Source: Bifidobacterium choladohabitans
Lineage (GTDB): Bacteria; Actinomycetota; Actinomycetes; Actinomycetales; Bifidobacteriaceae
DNA length: 64,000 nucleotides
Assembly (NCBI RefSeq): GCF_016102005.1
Contig: NZ_JACFPL010000003.1
Location: 186,001-250,000, forward strand
Direction of reading: 5' to 3'
The translations under genes were made by a program, and so were the position numbers. How positions within the stretch are numbered: position 1 is the stretch's first letter; each line of letters opens with the position of its first letter. The notes under the pieces are model-generated. The model saw only the letters and a program-made list of their open reading frames with translations. It ran no database searches and was not told the DNA's origin. This document shows, piece after piece, positions 52,228 through 61,466 of this stretch.

Positions 52228-52827
52228 ATGCACATCATCGCCGGCCGCTTCAAGGGATTCCCCATTCCCGCAGCCCTCAAGGGCACCCGGCCCACCACCG
52301 ATCGGACCAAGGAAGCCATCTTCTCCCACCTGGAGTCCGAAGGCCTGCTGCCCGGTGCACGAGTTCTGGATTTATTCGCCGGTACCGGGGCTTTGGGATT
52401 CGAAGCCCTATCCCGCGGGGCCCAGAGCCTGGTGGCTGTGGAGTCTTCCGGTCGTGTCGCTGGGCTCCTGTCACGTTCGGCCGCTGGGCTGCGTCACCAT
52501 CCGGCCTGGGATTCAGCCATGGATATTCGGGTCAGCAGAAACCGTGCCGAGCGCTTTGTTCGTCCTCTTTCCTCCGGTCATGAGGATGCAGGTCTGTCCG
52601 AGGTCTGCTTCGACCTGGTCTTCATGGACCCGCCTTACAATCTGTCGACGGAGGATTGCCAAAGCATCATGACCGGTCTGACCGGTCGAGGAATGGTGGA
52701 CGATGGAGGCATGATCGTTCTGGAGCGATCGACACGCACCCCGTCGCCCACGGCTCCTGACGGATGGGCCATTGATCAGGCTCGCACTTACGGCGAGACA
52801 GCAGTCTACTATCTGACGGCCCGCTGA
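52228..52827 (+). CDS. rsmD: 16S rRNA (guanine966-N2)-methyltransferase
   Basis: 199 residues. The SAM-binding motif is VLDLFAGTGALGFEALSRGA and the catalytic motif is DPPYN. Starts IIAGRFKGFPI, the RsmD signature. Near recG, as often seen. Its 3' end overlaps the convergent trmD gene by 19 nt. Confidence 0.94.
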   Translation: MHIIAGRFKGFPIPAALKGTRPTTDRTKEAIFSHLESEGLLPGARVLDLFAGTGALGFEALSRGAQSLVAVESSGRVAGLLSRSAAGLRHHPAWDSAMDIRVSRNRAERFVRPLSSGHEDAGLSEVCFDLVFMDPPYNLSTEDCQSIMTGLTGRGMVDDGGMIVLERSTRTPSPTAPDGWAIDQARTYGETAVYYLTAR

Positions 52828-53786
52828 TCAGCCCTGCAATCCGATGGCCGATCCAGAGGACCCGGATGGGTTCCATGTGTATCCCAGCCCAGATCTTCCA
52901 AGAGACGGCGGTCATGCTTATCAAGGGCTGAGCAGTCCAATCGGGCGATCAGGTCGGGACGGATTCGACTGGTTCGCCTGATGGCCTCATCGCGTCGGAA
53001 CCTGTCCACCTTTCCGTGGTCGCCACTGGTCAGTATCTCGGGCACGGCCATGCCACGCCAGGTGGTGGGACGCGTGTACTGGCGGTATTCCAGCAGCGGC
53101 TCATCCCCGGTGTAGGACTCCTGCAAGATGGATTCAGGATTGCCCATGAAGCCGGGCAGGAGCCGGGTGATGGCCTCCAGCATGACCGAGACGGCCACCT
53201 CGCCTCCATTGAGCACGTAGTCGCCGATGGAATACTCTCTGACGTCGACCCCCTGATTCCGGTAGTAGACGGGGATGCGTGCGTCATACCCTTCGTAGCG
53301 GCCGCAGCCGAATACCAGCCTCTTCGCCCGTGACAGCTCGGTCGCGTCGGCCTGGGTGAACAGGGGAGCGGATGGGTTGGGGAAGATCAGGACTGGTTTG
53401 GCCGCGCCGGCCTCGTGGTTGTCTGCAGATGAATCTGCCTCGGATGCTATGCCGTAGCTTTCGTCGCCGGAACTCTTCCTTGCTTCTTTTCGTTCTTCGG
53501 CATCGGCAGTGTCGACTGTTTGGTCGGTGGTGGGTTGTTGCAGAGCCGATCCTTCTGGAACGTTCAATAAATCGTCCAGGCATCGGCCCCAGACTTCGGG
53601 TTTCATCACCATGCCCGCTCCGCCGCCCACCGGAGTGTCATCCACCGAGTGATGCACGTCATAGGTCCAATCGCGCAGATTGTGGGCACGTATGGTCACC
53701 AGGCCCTTCTCCTGGGCCTTGCCCAGCAGACTGAGTCCGGTTACGTCAAAATATTCGGGGAAGACGGCAACGATATCGATTTGCAT
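52809..53786 (-). CDS. trmD: tRNA (guanine37-N1)-methyltransferase
   Basis: Knot-fold methyltransferase for m1G37. The start MQIDIVAVFPEYF and the knot loop with VFGCGRYEGYDAR, then EYSIGDYVLNGGEVA, are typical. About 50 residues (80-130) form an inserted acidic, low-complexity stretch, giving 325 residues against about 250 usually. ATG 53786 is chosen by homology; the upstream GTAGAG is weak. It is separated from rimM, its usual operon neighbour, by about 6 kb holding an MFS gene, a ydcF-like gene and lutABC. Confidence 0.94.
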   Translation of the reverse strand: MQIDIVAVFPEYFDVTGLSLLGKAQEKGLVTIRAHNLRDWTYDVHHSVDDTPVGGGAGMVMKPEVWGRCLDDLLNVPEGSALQQPTTDQTVDTADAEERKEARKSSGDESYGIASEADSSADNHEAGAAKPVLIFPNPSAPLFTQADATELSRAKRLVFGCGRYEGYDARIPVYYRNQGVDVREYSIGDYVLNGGEVAVSVMLEAITRLLPGFMGNPESILQESYTGDEPLLEYRQYTRPTTWRGMAVPEILTSGDHGKVDRFRRDEAIRRTSRIRPDLIARLDCSALDKHDRRLLEDLGWDTHGTHPGPLDRPSDCRADQRAVR

Positions 53787-54029
53787 GTGACCAACTCTAC
53801 CCAAGCTTGTTCGGGTCGGGATCGGGCGCGGATTGGTACACCTATGAGTGTTACACTGTCTGGGTCTTCAAGTCGCGTATGAATCCGGCTTGGAAGATGT
53901 CATCAACGCAGCCAGAGAGCTATAACCGTTGCGTAAACAGCAATGAGAGCGGCATCGGATGATGCCATGCCGTACGGATCCGTGGTGATGGCTATGCGAA
54001 CAGTCTGATGTGTGAGGAGCGGACGGTCC

Positions 54030-55433
54030 ATGGTCGACCATGTTGATAAGAAAACAAAACTGCTGATTACCGGCACAGCCGGGCTCGCCTTCTGCGGGGT
54101 CCTTTTGGAGACCTCGCTCAACGTCACCTTTCCGGAGATGACCCGGTACTTCAAAACCGGGCTGGGCACGGTCCAATGGCTGACCACCGGCTATCTGCTC
54201 GTGGTGGCCTTGACGGTTCTGGCGGCCGCCTGGCTGGAACATTCATTCACTACCCGCGCATTGATTCTGACCAGCGTGGGAATATTCCTGGGCAGCGATC
54301 TGATGTGCATTCTCGCCCCATGCTTTCCCGTTCTTATGGCGGGGCGCCTCCTGCAGGGCATCAGCACCGGTATCGCTCTTCCCTTGGTCTTTTCCCTGAT
54401 TATGAAAAAGGTTCCTCTGCACATCCAGGGCCGCTACGTGGGCAGCGCCGGCATGGCGGTGGCCCTAGCGCCCTCCCTGGGCCCGACCTTCGGCGGAGCC
54501 GTTATCCAAGCCTCTTCCTGGCGGGCCATCTTCCTGATCGTGCTGCCCATCGAGCTGGTCTTCGGGCTCATCGCCCTCATCTCGGTTGACAGGGAGAGCG
54601 CCCACGTCGGTCCCTTCGCCTGGCTCCAGTTCCTTCTTCTGGGTATTTTCCTGACCGGTCTGACCATGGGTCTGAGCACCTTGGATGTGCATGGTCCTAT
54701 AACCTGGCTCTCCTTGTTTATCGGGGCCCTGGCCCTTGTTGCAGGGGTCTGGGCTCTTGCCCACCAGAGCACCAGGCTGATCGACATCGCGGTCTTTCGG
54801 AACCGTACCTTCACCCTGGCCCTGATCCTCTACTTCCTGGTCCAGTTCGTTCAGATCGGCCTGACATTCATCCTGCCCAACATGGCCCAGTCCGTACTGG
54901 GAGAGACCTCCACCGTGGCTGGCCTGCTTCTGTTGCCGGGGAGCCTGCTCTCGGCCCTCTGCCAGCCCATAACAGGAGGCTATTTGGACGGCCATGGCCT
55001 GCGGGGACTGCTCGCGGTGGGAAGCACTGCTTTCTTCCTCTCGGCCTTGGGCTTCCTGGTCCTCAGCCGGCACTTGACCGTTCCGCTGATGGTCCTTCTC
55101 TACGCCTGCTACATGGTCGGTCAGGCTTGCGTCTTCAACAACCTGCTTACGGTCGGACTGCAGCATATCCCAGCCAAACTGGTGCCTGACGGCAATGCCC
55201 TCTTCAACACCCTTCAGCAGTATTCCGGCGCCGCCTCGACCGGGGTCCTGGCTGCCATCATCACGGGCATGCCCAAGGCCCGGGGGATCCATGTCGGCGC
55301 TCAGGCTTTCCAGTTCGGAGCAGTCTGGGCCTTCGTCTTCGTCTTTCTGATCGTCCTGGGCATCCTCCTGGTGGCCTGGTTCCTGGAGCGCAGCCTGGCC
55401 CGTCAGGATAAGGGCGAGGTTCAGGTTGTATGA
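54030..55433 (+). CDS. MFS multidrug exporter, DHA2 (EmrB/QacA) type
   Basis: About 467 residues with 13-14 helices. The DHA2 pattern is seen in FPEMTRYFKTGLGTVQWLTTGYLL and FMGRLLQGISTG-like MAGRLLQGISTGIALPLVFS. ATG 54030 follows GAGGAGCGG; GTG 54012 is in frame. Single gene between oppositely oriented trmD and ydcF-like genes. Substrate unknown. Confidence 0.87.
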   Translation: MVDHVDKKTKLLITGTAGLAFCGVLLETSLNVTFPEMTRYFKTGLGTVQWLTTGYLLVVALTVLAAAWLEHSFTTRALILTSVGIFLGSDLMCILAPCFPVLMAGRLLQGISTGIALPLVFSLIMKKVPLHIQGRYVGSAGMAVALAPSLGPTFGGAVIQASSWRAIFLIVLPIELVFGLIALISVDRESAHVGPFAWLQFLLLGIFLTGLTMGLSTLDVHGPITWLSLFIGALALVAGVWALAHQSTRLIDIAVFRNRTFTLALILYFLVQFVQIGLTFILPNMAQSVLGETSTVAGLLLLPGSLLSALCQPITGGYLDGHGLRGLLAVGSTAFFLSALGFLVLSRHLTVPLMVLLYACYMVGQACVFNNLLTVGLQHIPAKLVPDGNALFNTLQQYSGAASTGVLAAIITGMPKARGIHVGAQAFQFGAVWAFVFVFLIVLGILLVAWFLERSLARQDKGEVQVV

Positions 55434-55462
55434 CCTCTGATTGCTTCCGAAAGGCAATGGTT

Positions 55463-56479
55463 TCAATTCAGCAATGAGATGCCGACCCAGACGGCCCAGC
55501 CTATTGCAAGGACCAGGTAGGGCCACCAGTGCATGCGGGTGATGGCCACGAACTCCCGAATGAAGGCAGTCGGCCAGTAGTAGCCCTTGGTGTGTGAGCC
55601 GATTCCGTCGGCATTCAGCCCGACCTTGCTGGCATATTCGCTGGCTCGGAAGACGTGGTAGTCACTGGTGACCAGGGCCACCCGGTAATGCTCTGGCCCG
55701 GTGCCCATCTCGTAGCGGTCATCCAGTATCTGCTTGGAGTAGCGCAGGTTCTCCAGGGTCGTGGTCGACCGGTCCTCCATGATGATGGCCTCGGCCGGCA
55801 CCCCACAGGAGTTGCGCAGATACTGAGCCATGGCCCTGGCCTCGCTGATGGCCTCGTCCGGGCCCTGTCCGCCTGAGACCACGAAGCGCCCGTTTCGTCC
55901 CTGCCGCTTCCAGAGGTCTACGGCCTTGTCCAACCGTCCCCGGAGCAGGGGTGTGGGCTCTTCGCCGCGCAGACCGGCTCCATGGATGATGATGTAGTCG
56001 TAGCGACGCTTGCGGGGCAGCATCCTGTAAAAGTTGGAATAGAGCAGCAGGGCCAGGAAGGAGAAGAAGAACCAGGTGGCTTCCAGGTCGATCAGCCCGG
56101 CCAGTTTCTGCAGCCATGAGGGAGCGCCGAATCCAGCCAGGAGGGGCGAAAGAATCATGTAGGCCACCACGGCCAGCGCCAGCAGTCCGGGCAGCAGAGT
56201 GGTCAGGGAGACCCCCTCGTGCCGGATGACGATGACCGTGTTGGCCAGCAGGAAGCAGATCACCAGCAGGGGGGAGAGGATGAGCAGGATGACCAGAGGC
56301 AGGATCAGCCAGCGCATCCCGAACTGCAGAAGAAGCGCTCCCCCCAGGGTCAGCAGGAGGAGCAGGAGCCAGATGGCATTGCGGAACTGCCGTGGCTCCT
56401 TGTGCAGGTCCCAGAGGAAGAGCAGGCCGAAGATGATGGCGGGTGCATAGAGCAGGAGGAGTTGCAGGTGGTTGGACAT
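55463..56479 (-). CDS. YdcF/DUF218-family membrane protein
   Basis: 338 residues: about five N-terminal helices (1-160), then a DUF218 domain with YIIIHGAGLRGEEPTPLLRGRLDKA, VVSGGQGPDEAISEA and LVTSDYHVFRA, and a last helix at the C-terminus. Related proteins (SanA, ElyC, YdcF) influence envelope integrity or polyprenyl lipid recycling. GAAAGGGG precedes the ATG. It is divergent from lutABC. Confidence 0.88.
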   Translation of the reverse strand: MSNHLQLLLLYAPAIIFGLLFLWDLHKEPRQFRNAIWLLLLLLTLGGALLLQFGMRWLILPLVILLILSPLLVICFLLANTVIVIRHEGVSLTTLLPGLLALAVVAYMILSPLLAGFGAPSWLQKLAGLIDLEATWFFFSFLALLLYSNFYRMLPRKRRYDYIIIHGAGLRGEEPTPLLRGRLDKAVDLWKRQGRNGRFVVSGGQGPDEAISEARAMAQYLRNSCGVPAEAIIMEDRSTTTLENLRYSKQILDDRYEMGTGPEHYRVALVTSDYHVFRASEYASKVGLNADGIGSHTKGYYWPTAFIREFVAITRMHWWPYLVLAIGWAVWVGISLLN

Positions 56480-56587
56480 GCGCTGATTGCCCCTTTCACG
56501 AGAATGGCCGCGCAGGGTCTGACTCCACTGTAGCGAACCGGCCAGTCACCTCCCATCCTTGACATGCCAAAGGTTCCCAGACCGCCG

Positions 56588-56615
56588 TGGTAACATATAT
56601 GTGGTAAATCTCACA
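56588..56615. promoter_or_regulatory. Candidate operator upstream of lutA
   Basis: A direct repeat TGGTAA (56588-56593 and 56602-56607) flanks the palindrome ACATATATGT (56593-56602). Overlapping it, TGTGG-TAAATC-TCACA (56600-56615) differs from the CRP/FNR core at one base. The rest of this 358-nt gap (56480-56837) holds no gene I can support. Confidence 0.4.
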
Positions 56616-56837
56616 CGTTCAAAAGCTGAGGGTGGGCGATTCCCGACGGTGCGAATTCCAGGTCGAGACCATGATAATGATGGGTCCTTTCGGGATTGCA
56701 CATCGGTGTCCGCATAGGCGTGGTCGGTCGCAAGGCAGCGATGTGTTGGAAGGATTAGGGGTTCAAGTGATGTTGGGTTTCTCCACGATCCGGGGATGGT
56801 TCGGACCTGGCGTGCAAGGTTGTAGAGAGGTGCGGTA

Positions 56838-57656
56838 ATGAAAGTAGTGATATTCTCCACCTGCGTGGTGGACCTCATGTTTCCGAACGTGGGGAAGGCC
56901 ATGGTGGAGGTACTGGAGCGGTTCGGCTGCGACACCTATCTTCCCAAGGAGCAGATTTGCTGCGCCCAACCCACCTTCAACAGCGGGTATGTCAAGGAGA
57001 GCATGCAGGTCATGCGCAACGAGGTCGATGCTCTGCTGAGCGTGGATGCCGACTACATCGTGGGTCCGGCGGGCTCCTGCGTGAACATGCTCAAGGAGCT
57101 GCCCTTCCATCTGAAGAACGACCCGGTCTATGCGGCCAAGGCCCAGACCATGGCTGACAAGACCTATGAGTTCTCGCAGTTCCTCTATAGGGTGCTGGGT
57201 GTGCTGGACGCGGGTGCCGAGCTCGATGCCGTGGCCACCTACCACCGCTCCTGCCACATGACCCGGTTGCTGGGGGAGCGGACCAGCCCCTTCGTCCTGC
57301 TGGACCATGTCAAGGGACTGACCATGGTCCCCCTGCCCCACATCGAGAACTGCTGCGGGTTCGGCGGCATGTTCTCCATGAAGGAGCCTGAGATCTCCAA
57401 GCAGATGGTCGATGAGAAGGTAAACGACGTGCTCAGCACCAAGGCCAGCGTCCTCATCTCCTGCGATCCGGGCTGCCTGATGAACATCGGCGGCCGCTTC
57501 AACCGGCGCGGTGAGAAGATCACCATCATGCACCTGGCTGAGGTGCTCAATCACAAGGTGGACATGAGCCGCGTCAAGTATGTGGAAGGCCGCTCTGCCG
57601 GCGATGGGGCCGTGGGCTCGGTCAGGGCTGCCAAGGAAGAGGGGGCTCTGGTATGA
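56838..57656 (+). CDS. lutA: Lactate utilisation protein A (Fe-S oxidoreductase)
   Basis: 272 residues of the CCG-domain type. The start VVIFSTCVVDLMFPNVGKA is LutA-like. Cys clusters are ICCAQP (usual form CCGQP), SCHMTR and NCCGFGG, which hold iron-sulfur centres. With LutB and LutC it oxidises L-lactate to pyruvate, probably donating electrons to quinone. It overlaps lutB by ATGA (57653-57656). Confidence 0.93.
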   Translation: MKVVIFSTCVVDLMFPNVGKAMVEVLERFGCDTYLPKEQICCAQPTFNSGYVKESMQVMRNEVDALLSVDADYIVGPAGSCVNMLKELPFHLKNDPVYAAKAQTMADKTYEFSQFLYRVLGVLDAGAELDAVATYHRSCHMTRLLGERTSPFVLLDHVKGLTMVPLPHIENCCGFGGMFSMKEPEISKQMVDEKVNDVLSTKASVLISCDPGCLMNIGGRFNRRGEKITIMHLAEVLNHKVDMSRVKYVEGRSAGDGAVGSVRAAKEEGALV

Positions 57657-59158
57657 GCAGCATGGTCAATGGCAAGAAGGCCGCGCAATATCTGCGGACC
57701 AGCAAGGCTCCCTTCCTGACCAGGGTCAAGGAGTCCGAGCAGGACAAATTCGCCCAGCAGGCGGTGGCCAAGGCCCAGGACGCCCAGTGGGTCAAGCGGG
57801 AGGCCGCCCGTCAGGAACTGGGTAACTGGGAACAGTGGCGCGACCTGGGCGAGCAGATTCGCCAGCACGTCATCCGCTACCTGCCTGACTATCTGGAGGA
57901 GTTCTCCGACAACGTGGAGAAGCGCGGCGGTCATGTCTTCTTCGCTCAGACCGACGATGAGGCTGCCCAGTACATCAAGCAGATTGCCATCGAAAAGAAG
58001 GCCAAGCACGTCGTCAAGAGCAAGTCCATGGTGACCAGTGAGATCAACCTGGACCCCACGCTGATGACTGTGCCCGGCCTGGAGGTGCTGGAGACCGACC
58101 TGGCCGAGTTCATCCTGGAGGAGGACGACTGGGACCAGCCCACGCATCTGGTCTTCCCCGCCCTGCACAAGAACCGCGAGCAGGTTCGGCAGGTTTTCGA
58201 AAAGAAGCTGGGCTACAAGGGTGACAACGACCCCCAGCACATGGCTCGGTTCTCGCGCAAGGTTCTGCGCAAGCACTTCCTTGAGGCGGACATGGGCATC
58301 ACCGGCTGCAACTTCGCCGTGGCCGACACGGGCATGATCAACCTGGTGACCAACGAGGGCAACGCCGACCTGGCCATGTGCATCCCCAAGACCCAGGTGG
58401 TGGTCATGGGCATGGAGCGTCTGGTGCCGACCATGAAGGAGGCCGAGACCATGGACAACATGCTGGCCCGGTCCGCTGTCGGCCAGAAGCTGACCTCCTA
58501 CCTGACCTACACTGCGCCACGCACAGACCAGGAGTCGGATGGACCGGACGATGTCTATGTGGTCATTCTGGACAACGGCCGTTCAAACGCGCTGGGAACG
58601 GTTTTTGAGCCCATCCTCCAGTGCATCCGCTGCGCCTCCTGCCTGAACGTCTGCCCCATCTACCGGCACATCGGCGGCCACGGCTATGGATCCATCTATC
58701 CGGGCCCTGTGGGCTCGGTGCTCTCGCCGGTGTTGGACGGGGGTTACGACGACTTCGGGGACCTGCCCTACGCCTGCAGCCTGTGTGCGGCATGCACGGC
58801 CACCTGTCCGGTCAAGATTCCCCTGCATCAGCTCATGATCGAGCACCGGCGGATCATGATGGATGACCAGTCCCAAGCCAATCTGATCGACGACACGGTC
58901 ATGAGGGTCATGGGTCTGGGAACCGGCCACTCCTCGCTCTTCCGCACTGCCCTGGGTGTGGATCACGCCATGCTGACCCCCATATCCAAGCAGCAGCCGG
59001 AGACGGCCAAGAACCTCTTCGCCAGTGATCGGCATGTGGAATGGATGCCCTTCGTCTTCGGCGGATGGACCAAGGTACGTGATCTGCCGGATCCGCCCAA
59101 GCACGGGGAGAACTTCCGCAGTTGGTTCGCTCATCACAAGAAGGAGCAGCAGGCATGA
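57653..59158 (+). CDS. lutB: Lactate utilisation protein B (iron-sulfur protein)
   Basis: 501 residues. Two 4Fe-4S motifs, CIRCASCLNVCP near residue 324 and CSLCAACTATCP about 50 further, follow a LUD domain with SKSMVTSEI and GITGCNFAVADTG. Middle gene of lutABC, coupled at both ends by ATGA overlaps (59155-59158 with lutC). Confidence 0.94.
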   Translation: MSSMVNGKKAAQYLRTSKAPFLTRVKESEQDKFAQQAVAKAQDAQWVKREAARQELGNWEQWRDLGEQIRQHVIRYLPDYLEEFSDNVEKRGGHVFFAQTDDEAAQYIKQIAIEKKAKHVVKSKSMVTSEINLDPTLMTVPGLEVLETDLAEFILEEDDWDQPTHLVFPALHKNREQVRQVFEKKLGYKGDNDPQHMARFSRKVLRKHFLEADMGITGCNFAVADTGMINLVTNEGNADLAMCIPKTQVVVMGMERLVPTMKEAETMDNMLARSAVGQKLTSYLTYTAPRTDQESDGPDDVYVVILDNGRSNALGTVFEPILQCIRCASCLNVCPIYRHIGGHGYGSIYPGPVGSVLSPVLDGGYDDFGDLPYACSLCAACTATCPVKIPLHQLMIEHRRIMMDDQSQANLIDDTVMRVMGLGTGHSSLFRTALGVDHAMLTPISKQQPETAKNLFASDRHVEWMPFVFGGWTKVRDLPDPPKHGENFRSWFAHHKKEQQA

Positions 59159-59859
59159 CCGATCGTGAGGTATTCCTGGACTATCTGGCCAAGAAGAGCG
59201 GTCGGCCCCGCCACCAGCTCAAGGATCATCCTCTGGTGCCGGTCAACGATCTGCCGGAGACCACCCTGTCGGGTCATACCCAGGACGAGCTGCTGGAGAT
59301 CGCCCGGAAGAGCAGCGAGGCCGTCCATGTGGACTTCCGCACCTGCACCAAGGCTGGTCTGCCCACCGCCTTGGATGAGTTCATCGACTCGCGCAAGGAC
59401 GACAGCGACCACGTGATGCTGCCCACCTCCGACCTGTTTGCGGACTTCGGTCTTGAGGAGTGGAGGGACGGCCTGAACCCGCCCGCCACTTTCTGGAAGC
59501 CGGGGGCCAGTCGCGAGGAGAACATCAGGACCGCCGACGAGTCCGGAACGGCCATCGCCTTTGCGGACTTCCTGCTGGCCGAGTCCGGCACCATCACCGT
59601 GGCTACCACCCCGGGTCAGGGCCGTGCCTTCCACTTCCTGCCGGTGCACTACCTGAGCATCATCCGCAAGTCCAAGATCCTGCCCCGAACCCGGCAGGCC
59701 ATGGACTACTACGACCCGGCTCTGGTCTCAGGCGAGCTCAAGACCTCCAACATCAACTTCATCACCGGCCCCTCCAACACGGGCGACATCGAGATGGTGA
59801 TTGTGGTGGGCGTGCATGGCCCCCTGGATATGACATATCTTGTGGTCGAAGACATGTAG
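59155..59859 (+). CDS. lutC: Lactate utilisation protein C (LUD domain)
   Basis: 234 residues. The LUD domain shows ESGTAIAFADFLLAESGTI and FLPVHYLSIIRKSKILP, plus TGPSNTGDIEM. ATG 59155 overlaps the lutB stop and follows AGGAGCAGC; the frame open from 59122 lies inside lutB. Third component of the lactate oxidation complex. Confidence 0.94.
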   Translation: MTDREVFLDYLAKKSGRPRHQLKDHPLVPVNDLPETTLSGHTQDELLEIARKSSEAVHVDFRTCTKAGLPTALDEFIDSRKDDSDHVMLPTSDLFADFGLEEWRDGLNPPATFWKPGASREENIRTADESGTAIAFADFLLAESGTITVATTPGQGRAFHFLPVHYLSIIRKSKILPRTRQAMDYYDPALVSGELKTSNINFITGPSNTGDIEMVIVVGVHGPLDMTYLVVEDM

Positions 59860-59896
59860 CTCAATAAGATTTCCTGCTTAGGCAGGGCGCATTTCC

Positions 59897-59948
59897 CGTA
59901 AGTGGGGAGTCAGTGTCCTTTCCGAGCCGCTGACTCCCCACATACGGT
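59897..59948. terminator. Bidirectional hairpin between lutC and rimM
   Basis: GTGGGGAGTCAG (59903-59914) and CTGACTCCCCAC (59931-59942) pair perfectly, and CCGTA/TACGG outside them add five more pairs beyond one A-A mismatch. No T run follows on either strand. It separates two convergent operons. Confidence 0.65.
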
Positions 59949-59965
59949 TGTGCTAAAAGATAGGT

Positions 59966-60571
59966 TCAGCCCAGTCCGGGCAGGAGTCCTCCAGGTGGAT
60001 CAATGGCCACGTACCCCTTTTCAATATCAACCTGGGGCACCAGGGCTTCGACGAAGGGTATCAGCCCTTCCGCTTCCTCTTCGCCTTCTTCGGCGGCCAT
60101 GCGAATCTGCAGCTGCTGCTGGGCTACACCGTCCAGCACGTCGCTGACTTGGCCGACCACTCGTCCGGATGGTTCACCCAGAGAGTTGCCCGGGGCCATG
60201 CGAACCTCGAGCCCGATCAGATCCTCGGGATACCAGGCATCCTCCTGTGCCAGCTCCTCGGCTGGATCAGCCCGGACATACAGTTCGATGCCGTTCAGCG
60301 CTTCGGATGCGTTCCTGTCTTCCACCCCTTTGAAGAGGACGATCCAACGCTGCTTGAAGCGGCGGGATGAGACCACCGTGAAAACCTGCCCGTCCTTGGT
60401 CTGCAACTGGGTGTCGGGGGCGAAGCGCCGCTCGGGCTCATCGGTGTAGGCATACACGTTGACCTCGCCCTTGAGTCCCTGGGCGCGGCCGATACGGCAG
60501 ACCCTCAGCAACCTTTGCTGCTGAGGGTCCGGACCCTGCGGGTCGTGATTGGTGGACCGGCTGGGGCTCAC
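59966..60571 (-). CDS. rimM: Ribosome maturation factor RimM
   Basis: 201 residues. The N-terminal domain starts LLRVCRIGRAQGLKGEVNVYAYTDEPERRF, and the PRC-barrel has AWYPEDLIGLEVR, followed by LIPFVEALVPQVDIEKGYVAIDPP. RimM assists 16S 3' domain assembly with S19. GTG 60571 overlaps the stop of the KH gene (GTGA), so it is translationally coupled. Confidence 0.94.
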   Translation of the reverse strand: MSPSRSTNHDPQGPDPQQQRLLRVCRIGRAQGLKGEVNVYAYTDEPERRFAPDTQLQTKDGQVFTVVSSRRFKQRWIVLFKGVEDRNASEALNGIELYVRADPAEELAQEDAWYPEDLIGLEVRMAPGNSLGEPSGRVVGQVSDVLDGVAQQQLQIRMAAEEGEEEAEGLIPFVEALVPQVDIEKGYVAIDPPGGLLPGLG

Positions 60572-60801
60572 CGGCGCACGTCCATGATGTCGACGCGCAC
60601 CTTGTGGTCGGCCAGCGCCTGGATCACGGTGCGGATGGCGTTGGCGGTCCTGCCGCCCCTGCCGATCACGCGGCCGATGTCCTCGGGGTTGACCCGCACC
60701 CGCAACAGCTCTCCGCGAGAGTTCTCGTGGGACTTGACCGACACGTCATCGGGAAAGTCCACGATGTTCCTGATCAGGTGCTCAACGGCCTGTGCAAGCA
60801 T
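60568..60801 (-). CDS. khpA: KH-domain RNA-binding protein (KhpA-like)
   Basis: 77 residues. The KH core has the GxxG loop GRGG in EDIGRVIGRGGRTANAIRTVI. ATG 60801 gives the usual MLAQAVEHL start; TTG 60819 is in frame. It lies between rpsP and rimM, the classic place of KhpA, a small RNA-binding protein. Confidence 0.92.
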   Translation of the reverse strand: MLAQAVEHLIRNIVDFPDDVSVKSHENSRGELLRVRVNPEDIGRVIGRGGRTANAIRTVIQALADHKVRVDIMDVRR

Positions 60802-60836
60802 GATAGCCGGTCCTTCCAATCCTTGGTGAATGTGCC

Positions 60837-61295
60837 TTACTCAGCAGCCTGCTCGGCCTGGGCGGCATCCGCCGACTCATCGGCCTTGGGGGCTTCCTTC
60901 TCCGCCTCAGCCTTGGCCTTGGCGTCAGCCTCGGACTTGGCGGCCTTGAGCTTCTGGGCTTCGTTCTGTGCCTGCTCGATGCGGGCCTGTGCATCGACCT
61001 CGGCCTGCGGCACCTTAAGGGTGCCTTCCTTGCCGGGCAGATCCTTGAACTTCTGCCAGTCGCCGGTGATCTTCAGAAGATTGAAGACAGGGTCGCTGGG
61101 CTGAGCGCCCACACCCAGCCAGTACTGGGCGCGCTCGGAGTCGATCTTGATTGAAGAGGGCTGGGTGTTGGGATCGTAGGTGCCGATCTCCTCGATGACC
61201 TTGCCATCGCGCTTCTTGCGGGAATCGACCACGACCACGCGGTAGAAGGGGTAGAACTTCTTGCCCATTCTCTTCAGACGAATTCTGGTTGCCAA
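60837..61295 (-). CDS. rpsP: 30S ribosomal protein S16 with Ala/Glu/Lys-rich extension
   Basis: 152 residues. The S16 core [23 protein letters not shown] starts at residue 2; the last 65 residues are a charged helical extension ([19 protein letters not shown]). The start is TTG 61295, supported by AAGGAG seven nt upstream and by homology; the frame open to 61430 is not conserved. TATACT at 61419-61424 is a possible -10. Confidence 0.94.
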   Translation of the reverse strand: MATRIRLKRMGKKFYPFYRVVVVDSRKKRDGKVIEEIGTYDPNTQPSSIKIDSERAQYWLGVGAQPSDPVFNLLKITGDWQKFKDLPGKEGTLKVPQAEVDAQARIEQAQNEAQKLKAAKSEADAKAKAEAEKEAPKADESADAAQAEQAAE

Positions 61296-61466
61296 AACGG
61301 CTCTCCTTGGTACTTGGTGTGCCCGGCGGCGTCTCCATGTGGGGCATGGTGGCGCTCCTGGCGTGTTCCTCACGACCGTCGGAATGAGAGGGCTCCTCCG
61401 GACATGAATAACAGCAAAAGTATACCTCAACCGGGGGATATGGCGGGTGGTGAACCTGTATGGTGC

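Noticed and set aside
56630-56700. Resemblance to an FMN riboswitch (GGGTGGGCGATTCCCGACGG ahead of lutA)
   Set aside because: Only the ATTCCCGAC stretch resembles the RFN element; the other conserved stems and the closing sequence are absent, and the downstream genes are not flavin genes.
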